From Balanoglossus misakiensis (taxonomy: Eukaryota > Hemichordata), in contig CM082585.2 in the NCBI GenBank assembly GCA_040954595.2, forward strand, positions 8,742,001-8,806,000: a DNA stretch of 64,000 bases, in the 5' to 3' direction. Of this stretch, positions 12,962 through 24,602 are shown in pieces. A model generated the notes under the pieces. The model made no database searches. It was not told the DNA's origin and worked only from the letters and a program-made list of their open reading frames with translations. The number at the start of each line of letters is the position of its first letter. Position 1 is the first letter of the stretch. The position numbers and the translations under genes are program-made.

Positions 12962-13054
12962 TTAACCCTTTCACCGCCATGGTGTGGTCCAACTCTGTTG
13001 TTTTCAATGGCAGCGTTGGACCTTTATACTGGGAAATGGGGGTGAAAGGGTTAA
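12962..13054. mobile_element. Intact piggyBac-like MITE (93 bp)
   Basis: It begins TTAACCCTTTCACC and ends GGTGAAAGGGTTAA, an exact inverted pair that includes TTAA at both edges. The interior contains TTTTCAATGG and GGACCTTTATAC. The short frame crossing it (reading NPFTAMVW) is the transposon's own translation, not a gene. Confidence 0.8.
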
Positions 13055-13170
13055 TAAGCCTGACTATGGTGTTCTACATTGTAGTACCATGTGTGGCCTG
13101 CGAGCTAACATGATTTGTATTATCTCGCATTTTCCCCATTAATGCAGGAGCTATTTTCTACATTACTTTT

Positions 13171-13314
13171 TAGGCCAGTGTTCTCGCAGGAAAATTAAAA
13201 GTATAGTGGCCATTAATTAATTTTGGATAAACAATAGAAATCATTAACATGACATTTGTTATCCAAATTGGCCACTACGCTATTTTAAATTTCCTGGGAG
13301 AACATTGTAGGCTT
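13171..13314. mobile_element. Long-armed foldback element (about 144 bp)
   Basis: Two arms of about 55 bases are near-perfect inverted copies: left TGTTCTCGCAGGAAAATT followed by AGTGGCCA and TTTGGATAA; right, read on the other strand, TGTTCTCCCAGGAAATTT followed by AGTGGCCA and TTTGGATAA. The loop is about 30 bases. It codes for nothing and is best read as a MITE. Confidence 0.7.
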
Positions 13315-16300
13315 ATGCTCAAATAACTTCTATGATTCTAAACATGGGCTCAGAAGTTGCCAGAATCATGTTTATTAGGTCCAGCTTTTACTGAAGAAAA
13401 ATACGGAGGATTTGGATCTAACCAGGTACATTTGTAAGGGGCACACTTGTATAGGCATAGATTCTTTCTTTGTTGGCAACACAGTATTGCACGCATCCAT
13501 GTAACTATATCCCATGTTGCGAAATGAAATAAACAGTAATTTGAAAATCGTCAGATTCCCTTTTATATTATAGACATTCAAAATGTACGTTATGTGATCT
13601 GAGCTCAGACGCATGCGACTATCTATCAATGACATATTGTGTAAATTATTCAAGTTGCCGGGGAACAGTGATAAAGCCTTCTTCCGCCCACCAACACCCC
13701 CAGACTCCCCCGTGTGTAACTGTAACCGGTCCTGTGAGATGGACAAGGTATTATGCAGGTGAATACGATGAGGTTTGAGAAGTGGGTTGAACTGGAGTAG
13801 TTGAACGATCGGGCAAGCTGTGTTTGTAGAATGTCTTCTCACAAGACAGAGGGTAGCTGGAATTTTTGTGATCTGTCTAGAAACTTGTGCAGTGTGTGAA
13901 TCGCTTTGTCAGTGTCGATCAACTACAGTCTACTTCAGAACAAGGAATTGTCATCGATAAAAACATCAAAAATCAAAAAGAAAATCATCAGAAGACAGGT
14001 ACTGCCCCTGTTTTCGCGTGATTGGTGGGATTCTTCATGATGTCATAGGTCATCATGAGGTCAGAGTTCAAAGGCTGAGTAATCTAATAACTCAAATGAT
14101 TTGTGTCATTTTGTCATGGCGTGGCACAAGCCTCTCATATTCAATATCAAAAAATAGAAGAAATATGTCATTTTAGTTTCTGTATAAATAAAGACTAAAA
14201 CAAAAACTGAGCAATTGTGATGACAAGCAGATGAGATGAAGTCTGGCAGATCCTGACCAGCTCTTATAATCTGACTTGATATGCCAGACAGGTACGAAGG
14301 AAGTGTAGATACCACGATATAGTGTATGAGTCACCGCGGTGACGGTTCATTGTAATTGATGGATGCCGGGCCCGGGTCTGCTAATTGAAATTACCCTCGG
14401 TGTCGTTCCCTTGATTTGAATACATAAGGAAATCAAATGTGTTGGCGTAATTTTTCCCCCCTCTCGTATTCCCACTGACTTGGGGGTAGTTTTTGCCGTA
14501 GTCAGCAGCCTTATTTAGAAACGGGATGCTGTTTACTGGTGTTTTATTTGATGCAGGATTTGATCATTTCAATTTTTGCAAAGTAGCCCAGTCCGCAAAT
14601 GTCCAGATGCAGTGTTTCACCTGTGGCTTTTGAAGTAGCTGCCAAAGGATACATTTTTCCTCAACATGTAAAACTACACCGACTGAACCATTTTGCTGTG
14701 GTGTAAGTTGGGTCTTTCTAAGACTTCACAAAGACAGGCCTTCCCCAATGAGACTTTTTCACTCTCAGCATATTTTTCTGAACTAGTTTCCAGTACAGGT
14801 TTATCTCCTTGATCCAGTTACACGGCAACTGTGTGTCGGCTTGTCGTCAATTGATGCCCGAATTCCAAATCACCAGTCAGAAAACCGCAGATTCTAAACA
14901 TGCTTCATGATATCAACATAATCATTGAGGAACGACAGCAAGTTGCTGGACTGTGACTTCAAGAATTTGCCTTGCGAAGCAGCGAGAGCAGTCATCTCCC
15001 CCCCCCCCTTCCCTTTGGCCAGCCAAGCTTTTAAGTCGACTACACCGCTAAAACCGTGCCCTGTTTCACATCACAGGGCCAGCGGGTAAGACCAGGAATC
15101 TTGTAGCGGACTATAGCAATGCATACCAGTCATTCTCAGGCCTCGCTCTTTGATAGCACGGATACATGTAAAACAGCGCACCATGAATGACATTTTACAG
15201 ATATTTCACACATTCTTAAACTAACGACATTATTGAGTGTTTCATGTGACCAGGCTAAGTCGCTGCATATCCCCAACTGTTTTTTTTTAATATATATATA
15301 AAAGACATTCTGACATTTCCTTCTCATTGTCTGTCTGTGCGTGTGTGTGTTATCAAGGCCCGGTGATTCACCGTCACTCTCATCAATTCCAGCCCCGCTA
15401 TATACTCTCCGCTGTACTCATGACGCGTGCATGGCCCCGAGATATGTCTATTACCTTTCCGGTATCTGTTACCGCTCCTGACAGGCCGTCGATTCAACCC
15501 AGCACTTGTGGACACGCAACCGTAGATGTCTGCAACTCCAGTAGCTTGGCTAATGGGGTGTAACTCAGTAGGCCTAAGTCCTTGAGATGTGGGAGGTCAC
15601 GCGCAGGTGACCAACAAAAAATGCCGCATTATGGGGAAATTTGGTTTCTGTGGAAGAAAGTCAGGTTTCTACAAATATCAGGTTTGTCCGACTTTAACTT
15701 AAGGCGAGTGCTTTTGAATCCACTAAAAGATCAGTTTAATCTTTCTTGATCATTTGTTAAAATATGATTTGGATAGGTATTTCAACCCAAATTCCAAAAA
15801 AAAATTATACCAGGCCGAAAATTGCAATAATTTTGATTATTGATCCAGAATATATATGAATGGGATTTTGTAGGAGCTTAATTCGCCTTTTTTTTTTTTT
15901 TAATCTGATTGCACCATTTTCCTGGAACACCCATTCAGCGCGGAGTCCAATAATGTAGATTTATTCTGAGGTCATGACCTTTTTACTCTCCGCATCACAT
16001 GGTGTGGTCATGTTTGCAGAGTGATTCTGGCGAATGTCTAACCACGCATTTTGAAAAAAACTGAAAATTTTCTAGGTTCAGAACGTGATATACCATCTCA
16101 TCTGCATCATGCATAATGGATGTCTAAAAAACTAGATGCAATTTATTAATTTTGAGGATGATTCCTCCTCTCTGACGATAATCTCAAATATCGAGATGCA
16201 CCGAAATTTATGCCCCCAGGGCTGTTACACTTCACAGCCCAAATGCACTCAGCCTAAGAGATAAATGGATTTCCTGTGTGCTGTGTCATCATAAAATTTA

Positions 16301-17067
16301 CATTTAACAGAATTTTTGCAATATTGATGTACCAGCACAAAAAATATGAACAATATTAATAGAATTTCCCTATGCATCTGTTCTAAAAAGTCATGTCAGT
16401 CCGTATAGAGCTGATATGTTAATTTAAACTTTCCTTTTTGAATGCTGTATCGGCAATATCATTTTGTTTTATTTGAGACAATTCAGTGTCTCACAGACTG
16501 TTAAAACAGGAATTCCTGTTGTTTGAGCGTGAACAGTAAATTCGTGCCAAGCTGTTCCATTGTAATTTAAAAACAGAACTAGTGACTTCCCAGCACATTT
16601 ATCTGGAATAGATCTAACATCTGTGTGTCTGTGTCATGCGAAAAATGAGACATGTGATAGATACTGTTGCTTGCTTGGCTCCGCAGCTGATGGCAGCGAA
16701 AAAGAGAACGCTGTGAAATCCCTGATGAGTATAAGCCAGTGCCACTCAACAAGTGGGCAGCTCTAATACAGTCTGCGCCTACCAGCACATCTGACTCTGT
16801 ATTATTTGCACCTACTGCTGTAACCTTTCTGTTGTACAATTCTTTTCCGTATTTGTACAGTGGAGCGAAGTTCCAATATGGCCGACTCATATGCACATGT
16901 CTGCCACTGCACTACCGAGTTGAGTGATGAGTGCTATTCCGGGTGCAGTGCCAGTTCATTTGCATAATTTTGTCCCAGTTTTATTCACTTCGCGTCTCAT
17001 TTCATGATGGATAGCTCTATGCTCCTTAAAATGAACGTAATTTAAATATTTAATGAGGTCTGGTGAA
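13315..17067. other. Non-coding DNA, no gene seen
   Basis: No supported exon. Frames at 13375-13842 (minus) and 15136-15563 (both strands) lack domains; the latter are shadows of each other. Contains short C, T and TA homopolymer tracts near 15000, 15280 and 15890. Confidence 0.55.
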
Positions 17068-17216
17068 GAATAATAGGGTTGTTCACATTATACAGCAATG
17101 TATGGACTCAGATTCAATACACAGGGTGTTGGACTCGCCTGTGGCCCATCCAATACACCAAGGATGGCTTCCTCGTCCATATGTGTCTATATATTGTGAA
17201 TAACCCTATATTATTC
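17068..17216. mobile_element. Foldback MITE (149 bp) with arms of about 40 bp
   Basis: The left arm starts GAATAATAGGGTTGTTCACA and the right arm, on the other strand, starts GAATAATATAGGGTTATTCA. Both continue through an AATATA/TATACA stretch to TATGGAC. The centre contains ATTCAATACACAGGGTGTTGG. No coding capacity. Confidence 0.7.
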
Positions 17217-18782
17217 AGAAAGATTGACAGCAGAATACACTGCTTATGTTAATTTGATAACAGGAAAAGAGAATTTACGTAAATACTGTAATTTTTGGAT
17301 AATAAGAAATGTCTGCTGTAGGTAAGGCGCAGTATTTGAAAATTGCACGAATGCGAAAATGGGGCTGATGAATACTAAGTATCAATTGACAGCAATAGAG
17401 GTATCTTGTTTACTAGTAGGGCAGTAGAATTGATAAACTGTCGTGGAGATTTGCGATACCAAAAATACAAAAAGAATTGTTTGGTGGGAGTTTATGAGCT
17501 AACGACTCTGTTAATTGTGATCTGAGGATGTATGTTATCCTTGGTATGGATGATTTTTTATTGTGCTCATTCTGTTTTGCTGTGCGTATAGTAAAATTGG
17601 CCTGCCATTAAGTGGTTTTCTATAACGCCAGTGGGCGGACGCAGAATTATGACTTCCGTCAAATCAAACCCACTCATTTTTTTCGCCCTTTGAAGTCTGA
17701 CCGTGTGTCTGCTCAATGACTTTCTCCTGTCATGTGAGTAAACAAGATGGATTTAATATCACTGATGAAACCTTACAATCTAATTGTAAATAGCTGTGAT
17801 TTCATGGAACTGGTTTGTTTTTTCGTTTATTGGTAAATCGGGGTTGAATCTTGTTGTCATCGGTATCCGGGATCATTTGGAATATGTTGTGTGTGAGAAG
17901 GAATCTCAGAGCTTGGCCCGGGCATATCCCTGAGTATGCTCCGAGCTAGTTCAAACACCAGGTGTGATAGTTCTCCTCATTTATTGGTGCAGAGAATACT
18001 ATCAAGAAACGAATAATGAACATGGAATGAACATTCCGCTTATAAGTTGGAGAACAGAAACTTAAACATCGGTTGGGAAAAGTCCTTGTAATCAAAGTAA
18101 TCAAAGAGTGACAAATTACAGGGAGTTCTGGGTATGAATATATGAATAATTATGCAAATAGCAAGTCCACTCATTGCTGTATATTATGTAATCAGTCAAA
18201 ATTCGTGGAGATTCCACGACAGAAGGGGGGGGGGGGCAAGCCTTTGCCAAAGTTGCCCCTGCGTTTGTAACCACTCGAGGAGTGAATCTCTGTAACATCT
18301 GTAGTTGTGCAGGGAAGGGTCAATTATTAAGTTGCCCACGTACATGGGGAACTTGTATAATTCCTGAGGGGATGGAAGATGGGAGGGAGAGGGGAAGAGA
18401 AAGGGAGATGGGGGGAAGGGAAGGGATAGAGGGAGATTGGGATTCAATTGCCTGTTGTGTGATTAATTAATATCCGTGACCTCAAGAGGTACACAAAAAC
18501 ACAGCACGAATTCCCGGCTTCTGTTCAGGTCTGCGTCACTGTTAATAAGAATTCACGATTTGTTGATTCTCAGTTGGAGTTTGCTACACTCGTGTCAGCC
18601 GCCATTGTGCTGGGTGACATCTTTTAAATGAGAGCTGACCCAGATCATCAATGAGAGTGTAAAGTGACACAATTTCTATCTCCTGTCACGGTTTTGGCCA
18701 TTTTACATTTTAATTATAAGAGAAGCCATTTATGGTGTCATCCTCATTAAAACATGATTGCTAATCAGTGGTAGTCAGTCCT

Positions 18783-18808
18783 CACTCTAACCCTATTTAG
18801 GGTTAGTG
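18783..18808. repeat. Small palindrome containing CTAACCC/GGGTTAG
   Basis: CACTCTAACCC, a short TATTTA loop, then GGGTTAGTG. The flanks (AGTCAGTCC and CTGACTGAG) are also weakly complementary, as in a worn foldback element. The telomere-like hexamers are coincidental to the palindrome. Confidence 0.45.
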
Positions 18809-19372
18809 CAATTCTGACTGAGTCTATGAGGATGAAATCTGATCATGCTGGCCACGGATCAGCTGTTGAGAATCCGGATATGGTCGTGAAACTCTGTGTA
18901 GAGTCAAAGCATAGTATACCCACTGCAAGATACGGTGTTAGAAACTCAATCTCGTTTCTGTGGTTGAAAAGAGTGTCTTGTGAGGGAGTCGAGTGATGAC
19001 CATTTGCATGAACCTTGTATGACCTCACATCTTAGCTTTTTATATCCTGTAAGCCAGACTTGTCTGTTGTGGTGATTTATTAAAACCAAGAAAATCAACA
19101 ATGGTACGTTCTTATTCATCTTGTGAACTGAATTGCTCTGTTTCTGATCTCTTAAAAAATTTGTCTTAAAATATTGTACCAGTTAGGAAAAACTTGACAT
19201 TGAAAGACTTTTTATGAAAATACCACGGTAGGATGTACATGTCCTTGACATCTGGTCCGGTCGTGAAAAGAATGGTATTTTAATTGTCCAGTGCCAGTCA
19301 CGGTCATACTCAGGTCACGGTGCCCTAAATGCGCACATGACTTGTAAGCTAATCAGAATGCATGAACTTCAC

Positions 19373-19441
19373 CGCGCAGTGAGCTGACCCCCTAGCTTCT
19401 CAGAAATGGTGACCTGAACCCTTCACCTCTCTCACTGCGCG
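19373..19441. repeat. Inverted repeat with perfect 11-bp arms
   Basis: CGCGCAGTGAG at 19373-19383 and its exact reverse complement at 19431-19441, with a 47-base spacer. Related CACTGCGC fragments recur just downstream (about 19500), suggesting remains of a longer foldback. Confidence 0.5.
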
Positions 19442-22400
19442 ATGATTCCAGCGCTGCATTCGAAACTGCGAGGTTGAGCCGCAGTGACACAAATACAATG
19501 CACTGCGCAAAATGAAGCATAGATGCCTATTCATAATCATTGTATACAAATGGCTCATCGTCATGCTTGTTTTGCCGTTTGGCCACGCGGTTTCCTCGAC
19601 GCGTTTCCGACAAATATTTCTGCCCTTCTCCCAATTTCCTGTTTGTCACGAAAACTTCCTCCATATCTTCTAGCTTTGTGCCACTGCGATCACTTTAAAA
19701 ACTGGGACAAGTTTACATTCATTAAGTACAGTGACAGTGGTCTGACAGACCTACATACGAAGGGCGTGCAGGCATGTTTTGTAATAAAGGGAAGGTGTAG
19801 TCTTATTACATGGGTCCCAGACAGTAACAAGCAGTTTTGCATTGTGTACATCGGCATCAGACTCGCAACATTCTCTGTTTACTACATAGTTTGCTATGAA
19901 GTCTAAACTGAATATATAAAACCAATGCTGTGTTGACCTAGTGCATGGTTTTCAGAGCAAACACGTACACTGAGACCAAACGATCATATCCTGTTTAATA
20001 TCTGGATAGCAAATGAATGATGATTTGGGTTTTGAAACTATTAGATCAGAATAATGATTTTTTTTTCCATAAGTACATACAATTTTACATTACTGTCAGT
20101 ACTCGTTTTTCCGCTCCCATAATTGCATTATTTGCTTTGATGCATCCAGGGCCGCGCTGAGCCAGTGAAGGAGATGGAAGGTTCGGAAAATAACGTAACG
20201 CCGTTTCTACAACAGAGAGAATTGATGACAGTAGCTGTAAGAATTCTGAATAATTGAGAAAGTGGGTGGGTGTTGGCCATGTTCGGTAGCTAGGTGTCGG
20301 CCCTTATCTCGCATGTACATCGCCCGCGCAGCATATTCAAAAGCACCTCTCTTCATCTCTCGCATCTGATGCCAGCGTTCACATCTACCCAGTATCCTGT
20401 CGTCTCTGTCTATATATAAAAAGAGAGAGAGAGTGGCTTCCGAGAAATTGCTTTGTTTTTCCCGGCATTAAAGTTAATGACATGCTCATTTTGAGGATGA
20501 GTCACCCACATGTAAAGGCAACCCACACAGTTTCTGACACCTGTTTTTGCCAGACTCTCTCTCCCTCCCTCCTTGATGAAGTTGAAGAACACCCATGAAA
20601 ACAATTGGGTGGCAAACGGGGTTTTTCATTTTGCAATACACTTTGTGAAATGTACTGAGTAATGTATATTTCACAAAATAAGACTCAACAGCTTCTTACT
20701 TAAAAAGTCCCCATGGGTAATAATCAGGGGGCGTACCACCACATGGCCTCCTGGATTTGATGAAAACAAACAGTGGTGACGTATTGTTGCGACGTATTGT
20801 TGCAGAATTAATTTTAGAAATGGGGGAAGAAAGACAGCAAATAGTTTGAAAGGGCGAGAAAATAGGTTCTAGCAGGAAATGATATTCCTCTGACAGACAC
20901 GTTTGATCTTCAGACTTTCAGGGGGGTCTTCTGGGGATGATAATAATAGTTTATGCTAAAACGGGTTAAATTGAGTAATCATGGAAGTCCATTGTGATGT
21001 TTTCATACAAGAATGACTACTGTGATCCCCACTTCAATTTTGAAACTGTTGTCGAGCTGTTTGGTGGGGGGAAGGCCTTCGATTTTCTGGGAAAGTTTCA
21101 CTACGTTTACGATACGCTCATGGACACGTAGGGAAGTATTTGCTTTGTTTCACATGTGCTATGTTTAGTAACTGCCGTGTTCAAATTATGCGCTGTAGAA
21201 AAGTAGAATAAGGAACATCGGTTATTATTATCATCGATTGATGCAGACAGTGGACAATCAACATAAACCATCCTGATCACACAGCATTCTTCATCCCATT
21301 GTCACTTGCTGTCTGTGAAAGAACGATACTTTGACGCCAAGGCATTCAACTAGGAAACTCAGCTACTTCAAAAAGAGTGAGTAGACCCTGCAACCGTTAT
21401 GGCATCAGCTATGCACAAATAACATGGTTGTACTCAATACAGAGGGCAACACAACTGATTGGCCGTAAGCTGACATGTGACTAATTCGCATAATGCTTTG
21501 AGAAAATTTTGATGGATATATTTAATATATTTTGCCAGAACGCTGGGCGTAGATCACTTCTAGGTCAGCTCACCTAGTGACATGGCACGTTCTTCAAGGT
21601 TTGCCAAATGTTAGTATATGAAGGACGTGTAGACGCGTGACAGACGACAACAGAGACAAACGTTATACTACCTTCAAAAATGTATCAAATGATTTATTTT
21701 TCTATTCATGTGACAATGCACAATTTGTGCTGTACGGTTCCATTTCCCAGTGCCGCTCGAAATAGAAGAAAGTTACACGTCCGGTCATTCATCAAATTTT
21801 AAAGGAACATCTGTTTCAGGGGAACGAAACAATACCCAATCCTTACTGAACAACGGCCCTGCCAACGTTTCATCGAGGTTGCCACAGTGAAGGGATAATG
21901 TGCTCGATACCTGCAGGTATAACGGAGATATGTTTAGAAATGACTTTACAGAGAGAGAGAGCCCCTTCGTTGTTTTGACAGATGTCGGATTTGGAAATTT
22001 TAGAAAATCCTGCAGTTTCGATGAAGCTCTACAGGCAGATACCTGAGATTGTCGCACAGCCGTTGCAGATAGGCCTGTGTCACCTTCGCACATGACAAGG
22101 TTAGCGTGTCCCGGCACAAAACGTCTTTTGAGATCGCGAACGTTTCTTTCCTTCGTTCGTTACAATATTACAAGGCTTTTAATACGCCCCATGACCTCCG
22201 GTTGAACATTCAATCCATTTTGCGCGCATTGTAGTCGCTTTTCTAAAGCTGCTGAAGAAACGCAGAAGCTGTTGCTAAGTCGATCAATCGGGCTGTCTTT
22301 GCAGACCTTATCAGCTGCAACTCGATATACGTACAGTATCCTCATGATTGCCCCGGCCATCCCTCGCACACACTCAGCACTTGTGAGCGTTCTTTGTTGG

Positions 22401-24539
22401 CTGTCTGAATCGGGCCATTATGCGCCGAATTCTTCCACGAAATCGCTCTTGAATCTGGACTGATTTTCACTGAATTGGCAGCTTAGCAATTGAACTCCTT
22501 TCCTTGTACGAGAAATTGCAGGAATGCACGTCACCTGCTTTCGATGGATGCCTTTGAAATGCAGGCACTATCATCACTACACCATATGCACTTTCCTGAA
22601 TGATTTCTTAATAATTTCGCGAGAGTTCAAAAATCTGGCAGCCCTTCAAGTGTTTTGGCCTTATTCCTGTTACTTGAAATGTGTTATGAAATTGATTACA
22701 TTTTCACTACCCAGACATTCAGGGGGTTGCCAGTGATAATGCTAGTCGCACAGAAAACCATACAGCAAAACCTATCCACAGCAGACCCTAGGTAATCTGG
22801 AATATCGAAGACCTCCCCTGCCCCCATCGCTTCGGTTGCCATGGTAATACAAACCTACAAGCTCAATGACTATGCAAAGCAAACACAGTTCTCTCAGCCA
22901 CGGCGTTGCCTAGTCTACATGTGGATGAGCTCCACTGCACAATTTCTTGCGTGGTCTCAAGTATTGTGTGTGTGTAAACATCCAAGTGTGTGCGGCTAGC
23001 TGTTCGAGTGTGTGTTTACTGTGCGTTTCAACGCTGATGAAAAATCTCCAACGCGAATATTCTTATCCTCGTCTATTCTTGTCTCCCCATACATCATCTG
23101 TAAATATGGTGCAGGTGTCTAATCTGCAAGAAGATATGAATTGTGACCGAAAAAAAAAATCATTCAAGGCGTTCTTCATTTTCATTCTTATCATATCGTA
23201 AATGCTGTCCCATCATTAACCGTGCATAATCGAGTGTACGAATCTAATCAATTCAGGGCGTATAATGCACAGACGTGTGGGAAGGCGTTTGGTTGCCGCT
23301 GCGGAAAAAAGGCAGCCAGACTTTTCTTCGTGACAAACAGATTCCACTGTGAAAACATCACTGCAATTTATTGCGCAAGAGTAAATAAGAAGCGACTGTT
23401 ATTTTAGAAGTTATGAGTAATATACGTAGACGAAGCGACGTCTGTATGCAAATTATTCCGCGAGCTACCGTATACTGACTGTGAAACGCTGCTGTCTGCA
23501 TACGTGTACGTTTCGCAACAAGTGTGGACTGCAGTGCAGTGAACATACTTAAACGTAATTATTCCAGTGCTGACATAATGACATCTCTCGTTCTGTGGCC
23601 AATACATCTCTTAAAAGCGTACCACCCAGGCTGTCTGTGAAAAGCCTGTCGAGCCCAGAGTCAAATAGCTAAGGAAACAAAACAATAGGAGAACAGAACT
23701 GTTGCATGTATTTATACGCGGGACGCACACAAGTGTGGGCTTTTTAAGTAGGGCATTCAGAAGCAGCCATTCAAATGATTGCCTGATTGCGTGTATAGGT
23801 TTCATTGAGAAACCAACTTCCCGAGTGGAAACAATTACTTTGGTTACAATTTGCAAGTCAGTTTCGCGGCCAAATTAGCACGATCGCAGCCAGATGCACT
23901 ATTTGAAGGATTTTCAGTGCTCTGTGTTGATGTTGATCAATTTCCTTCATTTGGCAATTATTCACTCATTCTTACCGTTGTCACATGTAGAAATATTAAA
24001 TATGAAATGTACACTAACCCCAACCTACATGTTATCCATACAGTCTTACTGTATACTCAGTTTAAACCAGGGCCTTATGACCGCATCTCATGGCTGTCAG
24101 AAAAGCTGTAACAAATAACGCCATTACTGATAGTATCTCCTGTCCCTAATGGTGTTGTTCTGAGCCAATTGCCACATTAAACTCTGGCCTTGTCCTGGCT
24201 GCGACAGGTCAGGTCACTGTACTTTATACTGCAATCATCTGTGCATTTACCCCACTGTTAAATGCTGGCTGTCATGTTCAAGGTAATGATGTGCGTGCAG
24301 CCTACGAACAGGAACACAAAGCTATGGCATTAAAATTTGTGTTTTATTACATATTTTCTTCTAACAGATAATTTTGTGGAATATTTAATAGGATTACTGT
24401 AGCTGAGTGGGTGACATATGGCCATCCAAATGTTTAAAGTCGCTGATACTATCATGGCCTATCATTGGGGGAGGGGGGGGGACTCGGTAGAATCTCTTGG
24501 TTATATTGATGATAGTACATGTACATACATAAAAATATG

Positions 24540-24602
24540 GAAGTCCAACTTCACCACAGAAAACCATTGATATGGACCAAACCATGGTCGTGAAAGGGTT
24601 GA
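24540..24602. mobile_element. Partial copy of the TTAACCCTTTCACC MITE
   Basis: Retains GTCCAAC, AAAACCATTGATATGGACCA, and the end CGTGAAAGGGTTGAA; one terminus is lost. Confidence 0.5.

Larger units (their letters stand above)
17217..24539. other. Non-coding DNA, no gene seen
   Basis: Apart from the two small inverted repeats listed separately, no supported exon was found. The 127-codon frame at 19523-19906 and the 110-codon minus frame at 21785-22117 have no domain features and no paired splice sites. Simple-sequence patches occur at 18225 (poly-G), 18365-18420 (GGGA-rich) and 21955 (GA). Confidence 0.55.

Noticed and set aside
12901-13113. Frame reading NPFTAMVW, with similar peptides near 24600 and 31670 on the other strand
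   Set aside because: The shared peptide comes from copies of the TTAACCCTTTCACC MITE, not from a protein family.
19523-19906. 127-codon + strand frame
   Set aside because: Composition is irregular, no domain, no splice context; treated as chance.
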